From Pseudoscleropodium purum (Eukaryota; Streptophyta; Bryopsida; Hypnales; Brachytheciaceae), in NCBI GenBank assembly GCA_963969395.1, contig OZ017804.1:7502001-7566000 (forward strand): a stretch of DNA of 64,000 bases. The letters run 5' to 3'. The notes below the pieces were generated by a model that searched no databases, was not told the origin of the DNA, and saw nothing but the letters and a program-made list of their open reading frames with translations. Each line of letters begins with the position of its first letter. Within the stretch, counting starts at the first letter, position 1. Below are positions 24,971-36,811 of the stretch, in pieces. Made by a program: the position numbers and the translations under genes.

Positions 24971-26514
24971 AGTCACCTTCATAATCCAAATTTCGAGACC
25001 ACAAGAACCCTTCAAAATTGAATCCATTTGCTAGAATTTCTTGTCGCTTCTAATAAAACTTTTGAAGACAATATGACAATACAATCACAAAACTCCTTCA
25101 GAAATTGCAATTCATCAAAATCCTAGAAGATAAGAAGACAATACAATCACAGAATTCTTACATAACTTGTAATTTCATAATCCTAAAAACAATATGGAAA
25201 GGAAAAGAGTAACAACAAGGAGAGAGAAAGCATACAGAAACTAGAGCAATGTCCTTAACAACTTTTAGACTCCTCCACTAATGATAAAGAAACTGTCAAC
25301 TACAATGTAGTTGCAATGAATTTTCAAAATACGATATGATTGTCAAAAGTTGCATGAGCCAATATTGCATGTTGCCCTAATGGAAATTGCTAGAAGGGCA
25401 ACATGAGGCTTAACATTTCTACTTTAATGCTTCCATTTTTTCACACAATTTGAAGTGCCTAAAAATATGAATGTCCTCAATGATACTTTTTTTGGCTTAT
25501 CTTGATTGAGAAAGCCTGCATAATCACTTTTACAAAAAAAACAAATGAAAAACAATTTTTCTTACATCACGCAAACTATTTTTTTAATCATCCATTTGAT
25601 ATAAAATGTCCTTGTCAACATTTGAGGGTTATTAAAATATATGTATTATTCAACAAAATCTATGACAAATGAACAAAAAAGATTACCTCAAATATAAAAT
25701 CAATCTATATAACAAATTTGAATGAATTTATCTTTGAAATAAAATTAAGTCTAATGACATTATACACTACGGATAGATGCTCTTTTGAGGCTAGAGCCTT
25801 AGAAAGTGGCTTAAAGAATGAAATTCCTAAGCATTTGTAATAGTCAATAATGATAGGCATCAGTAATTGTAATTGAAAAACTAATATAAAATATTAAATC
25901 TAGACTAATAGAATACATCTTCTTTTGAAGCACTTGCTTCAATATTGAAGTTGGATTTTGTATCTTATATCATACTTAGTAGTCAGACTTAGCAAAAAAT
26001 ATATCTAAAAATATTTTCAATATTTCTAAAATAATTCTATTTCAAATATCTTTCAAATTATAATTTCCATCTTTAATTAATTATTTGCTTGGGAATATCA
26101 ACCTTGGAACATCGACCACAAGTACTATATCTCAATCCTTTAAGACTTATTGTCTTTCTTGATTTTTACTATTCAATTATGTAATTTACATTGTTTAGTG
26201 TTCATAATAGTTTGTTATACATTTTAATCCTTAAATTTTTAGACTAATTTTCATCAAAAGTATCTAAAACTACTATTTTTGAGTATATTGAGCAAATTGA
26301 AAATTGAAAATATATTTTGAAGTTCTATTGTATTATAGACAATAAGAAGATTGTAAAGACAAAATTTTCAACCATTTGACCATATAGATTGCAAGAGTAC
26401 ATTGACACTTATAAGCATTTGTACACTTCAAAAATTGCCATAATTAATTATAAAAATAGATTTTCCAATAAATTTTAGACATACTAAAGTACAAATAATC
26501 GTTAGAGGATTTTT

Positions 26515-26640
26515 TTACCTCCGGGAGGGCTGTGGGTTCTCACATTGTGGGAATAGCCCCGCAAGAGGCTACGGCAGCTCAATGACATGGCATAGCGATT
26601 GCCACATCCGCAAAAAAATAAAAAAATAAAAAAAATTTAA
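26515..26640 (+). repeat. GC-rich island with A-rich tail, possible short retroposon
   Basis: About 90 bp (CTCCGGGAGGGCTGTGGG to GCCACATCCGC) of high GC content end in an A-rich tail (AAAAAAATAAAAAAATAAAA). This resembles a SINE or other short retroposon 3' end. No pol III boxes were recognised and no target duplication was found. Confidence 0.35.
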
Positions 26641-28296
26641 ATGAAATTTTTTTCTGTTTTTTTTCTGCATTTCAAGAGTAAATTTTTTTTTTTTAAATTT
26701 AATTTTTTTTTTAGATTTGAAATCCAAGTACTATTTCTTGGACTGTTCAATATATCTATTGCTTTTATATTGGATAAGCTAAGACATGTATACTAAAGAG
26801 TATATCATACTTATATCAAGCTATTCTTTATTTTATTTTTACAAAAGGTATATTTTTTATGAATAACTTGCAATAATTATTCCCTCAACAGCAGAACACA
26901 GAATGTTCTAGCTCTAACACTTCTAATTATAACTTTTTCTCCTAGTTATTCAAACATGGCGCGTTGTTTATACCATTAGATGGCCACCATGGATTTGATA
27001 CTAATCTTCTTTTAACATGACAACAACTTGGAAGATTGTGCCTTAACTCAACAAAGTAATGAAACTTCTTTGGATAGGTAAATTGTACAATTATCACACT
27101 GTCGTATGTCAACTAGGATTACTCCCTGCTCTGCAACTCCAATACTCTTCTAATCACATCCCTTGACAATGCAAGCTACAGCCTAAGTCCTGGATGTTTT
27201 GAGTAGTTTGATTGAGGAATTGAATATGTCTTTGATTAGCATAAGCAGTTTAGCTTCATATTTGATATAATCGTGTTGGAGTCGCACAACAATAGATAAT
27301 AGGTTGTGTAACGTTTCTTTAAAAAATTGCTTACTTTTTGCAAATTGGTTTGTGTTATATGCATGATTGAACTTTCTTTCTAGTGAAAAAACAATAACAA
27401 GTTGTGGTAACTTGAAGACACCTCGTATATGTCCATTGGCATACTAATTGTTTGCTGGTTGGCATGGATACATATGAGGGTTACCACCTCAGGAGGATTT
27501 TTTTCAAAAATTTCTTCAAATATCACACTACTAGCAGATGCAGGACATATGCTTCGATGTTTTGCGTAGAATGGTTTACCATTTCTCTGGCATTCTCTAA
27601 AGTATATACATACTTGAATATGGTAGAGTTTGATTATATTTGTTGATCTTTGCTATTGTTATGAAGTCCGGTTTGGACTTTCCCTACATTTCGACACTTG
27701 CATACACTAGTTGGATTCTTAGTTACGGCAGCTGATGCTATGCAACTTACTATGCTTGATCTCTCTCCTGAAAAGGAATTTATTTCACTGTATTTTTTTG
27801 ATCAACTTGAAAAGGAACTTTATGCACTATATATAAATATATTTTTTTCATTGACCTATACTTAACTTCTAATGTTCTTGACAAAGCTCAGCTTCATTGA
27901 GGAGTTAACTCAGAGGCACTACTAGTCAAGATTGAAACTAACAAGAACAATACAATGATCCTAAATAGTTACTCTTATCACTTAAAGCTTTGTTTCTAGC
28001 TTAAGTATGAACATATTAGTGCATTTGTTAAACCTCTTTCAATTAGTTCATGTTTGTGTTAGAATATACAAGATGACTACTACTTCCTAATTATATGTAA
28101 GATTTTCAAAAGGGAGGTAGAATCTACTCTAACTTGATCAAGGAAGTATTGAAAAAGCCCTTTTTTTTTATTGGAAACAGTTGTTCCTTGAAATTGCAAG
28201 GGAGGGCAGTTCCTGACACACCTGCTTGAAGCGACCCTCCTTGAGCCTAGAAATCCTCTAATGACACTTGTATAAAATAATTTTAATTTTAAAAAC

Positions 28297-28711
28297 ACTT
28301 ATTAGTGATCTTCTTAATACAAATAATTTTTTTTCATGATTTTTTATTAAGGCAAATGAGAATTCTTTTAGAAATTTTTAATGAAAATTTCATCAATTTT
28401 AACATTTTATTGAGTAAAACATTATTGACTATAATATGATTCTTATTTTTTTATTTTTTTATAATTCACTCTAAAAAACTCAATAAATTTTTTTAAAATA
28501 ATATATAAATGTTTTATATACTTTTAAAAAAATTTAGATTTTTTGGAATAAATTATAAAGACTCTAAATATTTCAATTTATATTTTAGTCAATAAAATTT
28601 CAAAATTTGTGAAATTCTTACCAAAAATTCTAAAAAGAATTCTCATTCCTCTAATTAAAAAGTCTTAAGAAAAATTTACTTGTATTAAGAGGGATTTTTT
28701 CACTAATAAGT
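28297..28711. mobile_element. MITE-like element with about 100-bp inverted arms
   Basis: The ends ACTTATTAGTGA (28297) and TCACTAATAAGT (to 28711) are inverted. The complementarity continues through CTTAATACAA, an AATGAGAATTC block and AAATTT-rich sequence for about 100 bp on each side. The interior of about 200 bp is AT-rich and non-coding. Confidence 0.65.
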
Positions 28712-29745
28712 TTGATTAAATTGATAAAAAATTGAATAGTATTTTAAGAAAATTTATAATTTTTCATTCAAAATTATTGTACCACAAGTCCACAACATAT
28801 CCAAATTTTGTTTAAAATCTTTAATTCCTCAATTAGCTATGGCATTTTTTTGTTAATGTATGAAACATCATGAGAACCAATATGTAATGTTTGAAGTTAG
28901 ATAAAAGAAATGTGTGGCCTTGTCGCACAAAGTCAACAAAGTTTGATTCAATTTTGCCAACAATTTAATACTATTCAACTTGCATTGAAAAGATGCCTTC
29001 AAAATGGCAATATCAAATTTCAGTAATGAAATTTAGATCAAAACTAGATTAGTCGACTATTGAATGACCTTTGGGATTTTTGTATCGACATATATAGCAA
29101 GTCTCCTTTGCAACCATGGAATGCTCCAAAGGCTCCATGACTAAAATGAAATAAGCAATGACAAAAATGGTGGAATGAGGTGAAGACAAAAATAACAAAA
29201 TTTCAAACTCACAAGACTAAAATTGAAGCCCATAGTATAATTTCAATTAAAAGAATTCAATGGATTTGAGAGAACCAATCAAAACCTTTGATGTTTAATT
29301 AATTTGTAAAACTAAGGTAAAAATTTTGGAATTCCAAAAATAAAATATGAGAGTTAAAAGGTTTTAGGGAAGTCAATGGAGTTTGGATTTAAGATTTTTT
29401 AGTAATGATGAATATAGGATCTAAAGTTGGCTACAATGTTTTTTTTGCTAGCAATAAATAGCCAATATTTAACATGGTAGGCTAGGTTCTCTCACCAAAG
29501 GGAAAAAAAATTTGATTTATTTTCATCAAGAAATTGATATCTATTTGGTGGTGGAAGCCATTTGTTGGCTAATTATGAGGCTTATATGAATCCTATTGCC
29601 AAGCATATTCCTTTCACCTACATGCTTTTTAGTCACTTTCTCTAAACAAGTCTAATTTTTGTAGAAATGTTGCTAGGATTTTGCGATATTACTATAATAT
29701 AGCAACATTTATATGATGACAATAATATAATATCTTCGTATAATT

Positions 29746-29808
29746 GAGTCAGTTAACTGACTCTTTTGAACTCATTGTCATTGTAACAAATTGTTACAAT
29801 GAGTTCAA
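29746..29808. repeat. Two adjacent perfect palindromes
   Basis: GAGTCAGTTAACTGACTC (29746-29763) is a perfect 18-bp palindrome. It is followed immediately by TTGAACTCATTGT...ACAATGAGTTCAA (29766-29808), whose core TTGTAACAA-A-TTGTTACAA is also palindromic. Confidence 0.8.
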
Positions 29809-30504
29809 AATTTGTTTAATTAATTTTACTTCTTTTTATTTACCCCCTCCCAAATCAATTTAGAAATAATTTAAACTAATTTTTTTTATCAATATCTCCC
29901 CCTCCCCTCCGCCTCTTTGTAATTTTGAAAGTCAGTTTACTTGTCAATGAATATGGGATATATGGAGTTTATGTTTTCCAAGTATGTGTATATAGTACAT
30001 ATATTATCTATATCAGAGTGTCGTATCCATATCTCTCAAGGTTTTTTAGAGATCAATGGTTGGAAGGGAGGTTTGTAATTTAAAAAAAATCAATAGCCCT
30101 TGTTTTTTAGTAGGAATGGGGGTTGGTGAAATAATGGCTAAGCTTTCTACGTATCTTTTTGGCTCATTGTCATTGTCATAGTCTCACTAACTGAAAACTA
30201 AACTTGAGAGTGTTGTATAAAAACTAAAGATGCTTTGAGATTTAGAAATTGAGAGTTTTGTTGAATTTGTTGATTGTTGATTGTTAATTTAAACTTGTTG
30301 AATGCTGAACATGAGAGTGTCAACTTGAAAGCATTATTCAAAATCAATAATTTTATAGGACTATCACTACTAGAAAATTCATGACCAAAACAATAGAATT
30401 TCAACTCAAATTTGTTGAGTGATTCAGTCATTTTAGAGGTGTTGTTTTGGACAAAATCAAATTGAAATCTGTTGATTTTTTTTGTTGTTTTGGACAAATC
30501 AAAA

Positions 30505-30690
30505 AAATTAAAATTTTTTTTAAATTAAATTTTTTTTCTACCTGGGCAGCCACCTAAACAACCTACCACACAGACGGGGCCACCTAAGCTACAAGCCACA
30601 TGGGTGGGTGCCCCCAAGGGGTTTGAACCTTGGAACTCATGTATAGAGGTCCAAGGTTCCAACCACTAAACCACTCAAACACTTAAGTGA
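30505..30690 (-). mobile_element. tRNA-derived SINE-like insertion
   Basis: On the minus strand a box-A-like TGGTTTAGTGGTTGG (30673-30659) is followed 44 nt later by a box-B-like GGTTCAAACCCC (30629-30618), the internal pol III promoter pattern of tRNA-derived SINEs. A roughly 90-bp GC-rich body and an A/T-rich tail (about 30540-30505) follow. The intervening AACCTTGGA/TCCAAGGTT stem is not a proper anticodon arm, so this is not a functional tRNA gene. Confidence 0.5.
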
Positions 30691-30761
30691 CCACACAAGA
30701 ACTAGAATTTTATATGTTTAGTTTTTTCTTTGTTTTTTCATGTGTTTTGTATTTTCAGTGG

Positions 30762-31108
30762 ACTTTAGAGGTCATTTAGTCATAGTAGAATACATTTTGT
30801 CATAAAACTTAGGGATAAGAAAAGTTGTAAATTCAAGATACCTTTCACTCCCATAAATCCGTTTGTGATTTTGAGTCTCTAATAAAAAGTTATGGACAAA
30901 AATCAGAGAGGATGTTTGAAAATGTCAAAATAAATGTTCCTAACTACCCCTCTCTGATTTTTGTCTATAACTTTTGATTCGAGGATCAAAATCACAAACA
31001 AATTTTTAGAGGTGAAATTTAGCTTTAATTTACAACTATTTTTAGTTCTATGTTTTTTGTAATGTTTTATTCTACTATGCGAGAATGGACTCCAAAGTCT
31101 CCTGAATT
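30762..31108. repeat. Long imperfect inverted repeat inside the CACTA element
   Basis: The arms of about 160 bp share TAGTAGAATA, GTTGTAAATT, TTTGTGATTTTGA and GACAAAAATCAGAGAGG in inverted order. The centre is near 30930. The identity is highest near the centre, giving a foldback core to the 991-bp element. Confidence 0.7.
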
Positions 31109-32119
31109 GATAAAAGACTAAATTTTACATGATTAATTTTTTTTCTAAATCATTATACTTAAATTCTCAAATATTCCAAAAAGATTACAAATTCAACAAA
31201 AACTTATTAATTTGGTCATTGCACTATTCAAATCAACAGAGAGAATTTGCCATTCTGTTGATTTTTATAGAAAGTTACAAAATGGTCATTCTACTATCTC
31301 AAATAACATAAATTAGTTGGATTTTTGTTGTTTTGGTCGTGCATTTCTAGTAGTGTATTGAGAATTTGTTGAGTCCTATTGATTTTATTGAATTTATTAA
31401 GTGCTATTGAAATCAATAAAGTAGAAGTACATATTTCAGATAACTTAAGCATTTTAGCTTGTTTGATGTAGAAACTTGTGAAGAAATTGAGTTCCATGCA
31501 TCATAGAGAAGGATGAGGAAGAATGCAAGAAGAAATGCATTTTTTTCTCCAAGAATGAATATATTATTCAATATAAATGTAGATTTTTCATCTAGACTCA
31601 TTTTGATTTCATACACTCACCTATTATGATTAACTTTGACACTTCTTCTTTAGCCAAGGATGAAGATAGATGAATGGAAGCTACAAACAATGAATCTTTT
31701 TCAATGAATAGTATATTCAATTGTTGTCCACAATAGGTCAACCTTTAAAGCCATTGCAAGGAGTTGTCTAAAATAGGTACCTCTACTATAATGTGCATAT
31801 CCAATAGCCTTTTGAATGATCCTAGAATTGAGACCATTCTTGTTTGTTGAACTCAAAAACAATACTATACCATATGTATGTAACTAATTATGTGTCTAGT
31901 AGCTATTTTAAACTTTCAATGATGTGAAATTAGAATTTCCAAATTCTTTGTTGTAGTGTCAAAGGTTGTGGGTCACTAATTTACTATCCAAAAATTTTTG
32001 TTGCTTGTTACAATGCTCAGAATAGCCTTTGAAGCCAAATATTTGCCTCTCAATTCATTATTGCTAGATGAATTTTTCCTCCTGACTTAAAATATTGCCA
32101 GAGAAAAATCACCGGTTGG

Positions 32120-33330
32120 CTATTGGTCAACATACACCTTTAAAATTCACCATAATGAGTTTACATTTACTAAGATTTCTATATCAATTTGGAATTCTAA
32201 ATACTTATAATCTTCAAAGGACAAATTCATTATCACTTTTTGGAACTTCATTTGCAAACACCTATGAATGTCATTCTTTCTATTTATCTTGTAAGAGATG
32301 TGATTACATGTCTTCTATAAATTGTAAATTTTTTGCATGTTTTTGTAATATTCTTAAAATCACCATGAATTCCCGTCAATGAAAGTGAAACGATCCATAC
32401 TAAAATGCACTTAATATCTAAAAAATCTAAAAATTTTCTTTAGGTTTATAATATCATATAAAACATCATGGGTACAAGTTTTCTCATAGTCACAGTGTCA
32501 TTCTAAATTAGAAAATAAGCACTCCATGGTCATAGACCCAAAGTTCAAATTGCTATAAAATTCCAATGACAACTTTTTTGTTGGAACTAGTTTAGCCAAT
32601 TTTGAGAGTGATCTTTTGGGTTTCCAAGTGACAAACATAAGGTTCATATTGTAACCTTAGGGTCTAGTCAAAGTCACAACTAAGAATAAGGTGGCATAAA
32701 GCCACAATGAAAATAATAGAATTTTGAAATCACATGACTAAAATTGAAGTCTATAGAGAATTTAATGTCTTTTCAATTGAAGGAGTTGAAAAGTTTTTAG
32801 AGAACCAATGGAATTCTTTAAGATTCAAATATTTTTTAAAACCAAGGCTATAAAAATTTGGATTTGAATTTGGATTTTGACAAAACATAAGAGTTGAAAA
32901 GGCACACTTTTCAACCATAGGATTCAATTCTTTAGGAGTATTTGTTAATATACACCTCCAAAGTATAACATGATGAGTTCACAATTGCCAAGACTTCCAA
33001 AGTCAACTTGAATTTTAGAAACTATTGACCTTCAAAACATGGGCCTATGATTATTTTTTCAAACTTTATTTTGAAAGGACTTTTGAATCTAATTTGTTGG
33101 ATTTATTTTTTGAAAATGTGATAACATGTCTTCTACTACGGTAGTTGTAAAAATTTACATTATTTTGGAAAGAATTGAAATTACCAAGATTTAAATTGAA
33201 TGCAATTGATATTAAAAAAGATGTGAAAACCTCTTTAGATTTATATTATAGTGTCAAACATCATAGTGCATATTCTTTTACTATATCATTTTTAAATTAG
33301 AAAATTAGAACTCTATAGTTGCAAATTTAT
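32120..33330 (+). repeat. Diverged direct duplication with a period of about 815 bp
   Basis: The segment 32120-32560 is repeated with many changes at 32935-33330 (ATACACCT--AAA, TGATAACATGTCTTCTA-like, TTTAGRTTTATA, AACATCAT). The intervening part (32690-32890) resembles 29180-29350 (GACTAAAATTGAAG, GAGAACCAAT). This suggests an old tandem or nested retroelement family. Confidence 0.5.
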
Positions 33331-35328
33331 TTTTAAAGATATTTAGTCAATATTCCTAAAAGAATTCTATATTTTAAATATAGTCACAAATGAATAGCTA
33401 AATTGTATATGAAATAAAAAAATCATTTCCAACAGAAATTTAATTCTTTCTAGTCTCCAACATATGTATAAAATTTTTTATCATCAAGGGTTACAAATTC
33501 CAAAATGGGGCTCTCAAACCTCTAATTGCACATCACACGTAGTGTAAAGAACCAACGACGCTTGAGAGTGGTGAGCGTAGATTTTGCAAGCCCTCGGATC
33601 CTTTAAAAAAATGTTGGACATTTTGGAGGATTCAAGCATTACAAAAATTTCAATCCTCTAAAAGGTTGCAAATTTTGAAGTGCTTGGAACCCCCTCGGTG
33701 CATTTAGAGAGGAATTCACATTGTTTTTTATTTTTTAATGAAAGCTGTTGATGTAGCACTATGACTGCCACATCAACCCCATGTCAAGTTTTCATACTTT
33801 TTTAATATTGAAAAAAATATTATTATCATTTTTCTATATTTGCATTGCAGGGTGCTAAAAAACAAATCCTTAACAGCCCTTTGCAGGGCTTGGGTTTTTT
33901 CTAATGTAAAAAACTTGGATACATTTTGATAAGATAAAGAATAATAGAGTTCAAACAAATATTTTTAATGCAGACCTAATATCTTGGACCTATAATTGTG
34001 GACCTGTTATTTTGGAGGTTTAGTGTTGACCTAGTATCATGCACCTATAACCATGGATTTGATATTTGGTAACTATTAGTGCCCACCTATTTGAACAATT
34101 TAGGTATTGCGGTCCCATAAACATGGAGCAAAGTGGTGTGTTGCCCAACCCAATGCACCTACATTATTTTCATTTAAATTGCGAGACCGTGCACCCCTTT
34201 GAATATCACACTACAGTGATGGAGGCCTATGAGGGTGCTTTCGACTGTCACCAAAAAAATAGTTAGGAGAGGAGGTTTCCCTTTTCTTGACCAAAAACCA
34301 ACATTTTCCAATTTTTGTTTCAAAAATGCAAGACCGGCACCTTGATTAGGCCTAGTTTTGTGATGTCTCCACAAACTTCCATTTTGAATCCATCCAAAGA
34401 TACAAAATACATTCATTTGGCAAAATGGCAAAATTCTCATAGTGCTTGGAATACTTGAACAATACTTGTAGGAAAGCGATTTTATATATTTAAATACATG
34501 TATAGTACATCAAAGAAGTAGATTTTTAATTTGTAGTCCTTTATATTGAAAGTCTAAGCTTCAATATTGATACATATACAAGTGCAATACTAAACTTAGT
34601 AGTACCATTTTAGACAGTATTTTTCATTATCCTTACTATTTCTAGTAGTTTCATCACTTCATCCATACTAAAGCTTGGTGCATGAATGAACTTGTCTTTG
34701 TTCTAGTCCACCTTACACAAGTATCGAAAATGTAATATACATGTTTGCAATTGACATATTTCCTCGCTTCTTAATTAATATAGACACCATACCAGTGAAA
34801 TACAAGCAAGTGCAAGCTGGGAAATTGGAAATTGTGACTTGATATACCATGTCATGAGGTTCAACTTTTGATTAGAGGGTGATGACAGCTCCAAGTCCTG
34901 AGTACGACAAAATGTTTACTCCAAGAATATTCTTGATAACATTCCAGGTGCTCTCCCATTGGTTCCAATGATCTTCAATTGGCGCCTTTTCATTCCTACA
35001 AATGCTTTTTCCATTGCGGATGCATGGAGGCTTCTTAGCATGAGGAGGTCTTACAGAAGTCTATTGTACAACTTCAAATAGTTTGGAAGAAATAAAGAGC
35101 CATCACGGTGACAAGGAAGGTCACTCTTGGAAGTGGAAGCTTTCCTCTTCAAAGAAAATAATCTCATCGGAAGAGAGGGTTGTATCAATCAACATTGGTC
35201 AGACATTTGGAATTCTTCTCTAACTAAGAACATGAGACCTCTTCGGACCCATCACGCAGTGTTTGATATCATTCGAACAAAACTAGAATTCATTTGTCTC
35301 CACTCTTGAATCTTTGAACTCGTGTTTT

Positions 35329-36313
35329 TCAACCCTTATATGTAGGAACAACAATCAATTTAGAGCCCTTAGCTATGTTCATCTTGCACTTCATCTCTGT
35401 TTGAGATTGAATGACATGGCACTTCCTCTTTAACTTCACAGAGATGTGAGCTATGTGCCACTCAGAAGGGTCACAATCCGTTTCCAAAATGTGCTTTGCA
35501 TGAGGAAAGCTTGGGGTGGATAAATCTACCCTAGTAACTACAACTTCAGTTGACCTCAATTGCACTCTAACATGAGAAAAATTAACCTTATTTGAGCAAT
35601 GAGAATCACCTTTAGACCCAATGGGTACATCTAATTTTTGTTTTGTTAATCCAAACACTTCCTCTCTTTCCAAATGTAGAATATGGGTGCATACTTCCTC
35701 AGCACCTAGCATACTACACAAGGTGTCAATAATTCTCTTTCCACCTATGAATGCTACTGCTCTCTTCAACTTCATTTCATGTCATGAGGGTCCAAATCTA
35801 GATGGGCCACCATTGAGATACACTTGATAATTTGTCATTTACATGAATGCTTGTATCTAATCATCACATGTTGCAACGTATAAATCCATACTGCGCTTCC
35901 CTGATGCTAGCAACCACTTATTGTGAACAGTTTTAGAAAGATTGCAAGATAGAATATTTGTTAACTCTTCAATTGATAGATCCTACACAAGTGAGAAAAG
36001 ACGTATTAGGCACATTTTAAACTTGTTAGTGAAACTCCAAATAACCATGCTTAAAAAGGAAGGGAAGGAAGAATTAAGGTCTTACCATGAAGCCATCCCA
36101 CTAACAATATTTGAAGTGCCAAAATGCTAATCACAACTCAAGCTTCCTCAAACATTTCTCTGTTATTGCACCAGAAGAGTACCACCAGGCCTTGATTTGA
36201 AGGTACCTGCTCTCTACTTCCTCAAGACTTTTTGCGTCTTTGTAGTCTCTATAAAGCTTGATGTATTGGTTCTGCAATTTGTACTTTATAAGTCTCTTTG
36301 TATGTTGCTTCAT
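35329..36313 (-). pseudogene. Decayed coding segment of unknown family, minus strand
   Basis: Open frames of 60 codons (36313-36131) and 148 codons (35775-35329) lie on this strand. Between them is a stop-interrupted frame near 35970-35780 with HNKWLLASGKRSMDLYVATC and a run into the 148-codon frame. The frames read like real protein (KAWWYSSGAITEKCLRKLEL; KRIIDTLCSMLGAEEV; REEVFGLTKQKLDVPIGSKG), but I recognise no domain. The 36131-36313 portion looks similar in style to the plus-strand pseudogene that follows, so the locus may have been inverted or may contain two facing copies. Confidence 0.5.
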
Positions 36314-36811
36314 TGAGGTGGTCTAGTGAAAGAGGTAGGTACGCTATCGGGGTGAAAGCATTTTGTTTTGGGAATACGCAAGGTATATGGCTACAACTAA
36401 AAATGACTTGGAACTAAAAGATGTCGAAGAAAAGTATATCTCTCTTGGTCCAGTCTAGTGTTTAAAATACAAATTGTCTTCAACTACCAAACCTATTTGT
36501 ACTTAGGACCCGAGGCATCTAATAGTATTCAATGTCGATTAGGCTTAAAAACCTCGTTGGTATCTACTACTAGTCCAAAGCCTTAAATGAAAACACCTTC
36601 AAGTAGTTTTATTAACTACTTGGGTACCTGCAACTATCTATAGGGTAAGGGCAATTTGCATCTGCACTTGTATCACCACCAAACCTTATGGTTTGTTGGT
36701 CATCACTCTAGCCTCACTACAAAATGAACATTCTCATCAGTTTAGATAAGCTTCATCAGTCCTAGATAAGCTGATGTTGGCCATCTAAACTAATGAAGCT
36801 TATTTAGGTCC

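Larger units (their letters stand above)
30365..31355. mobile_element. Non-autonomous CACTA-type (En/Spm) transposon, 991 bp
   Basis: The left end is CACTACTAGAAAATTC (30365) and the right end is GCATTTCTAGTAGTG (to 31355). The inverted ends match CACTACTAGAAA, the typical CACTA family terminus. Both sides are flanked by TAT (30362-30364 and 31356-31358), a 3-bp target duplication as expected for this superfamily. Subterminal sequence (GACCAAAACAA) is also shared. There is no transposase frame. A large inverted repeat and a SINE-like insertion lie inside. Confidence 0.85.
20551..35328. other. Large gene-free, transposon-rich region
   Basis: I find no supportable protein gene in nearly 15 kb. 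The longest open frames (64-99 codons) do not resemble known proteins. The region contains the inverted-repeat elements, the CACTA-type element, the SINE-like insertion, the homopolymer run and the duplications listed separately. The rest is AT-rich sequence that looks like heavily decayed mobile DNA. Stretches 26.9-28.0 kb and 33.5-35.3 kb are somewhat less AT-rich and may be old retroelement remains, but no domain can be named. Confidence 0.6.

Noticed and set aside
30618..30673. Possible tRNA gene
   Set aside because: Box A and B are present but there is no acceptor stem or proper anticodon arm. A SINE-like head is the better reading.
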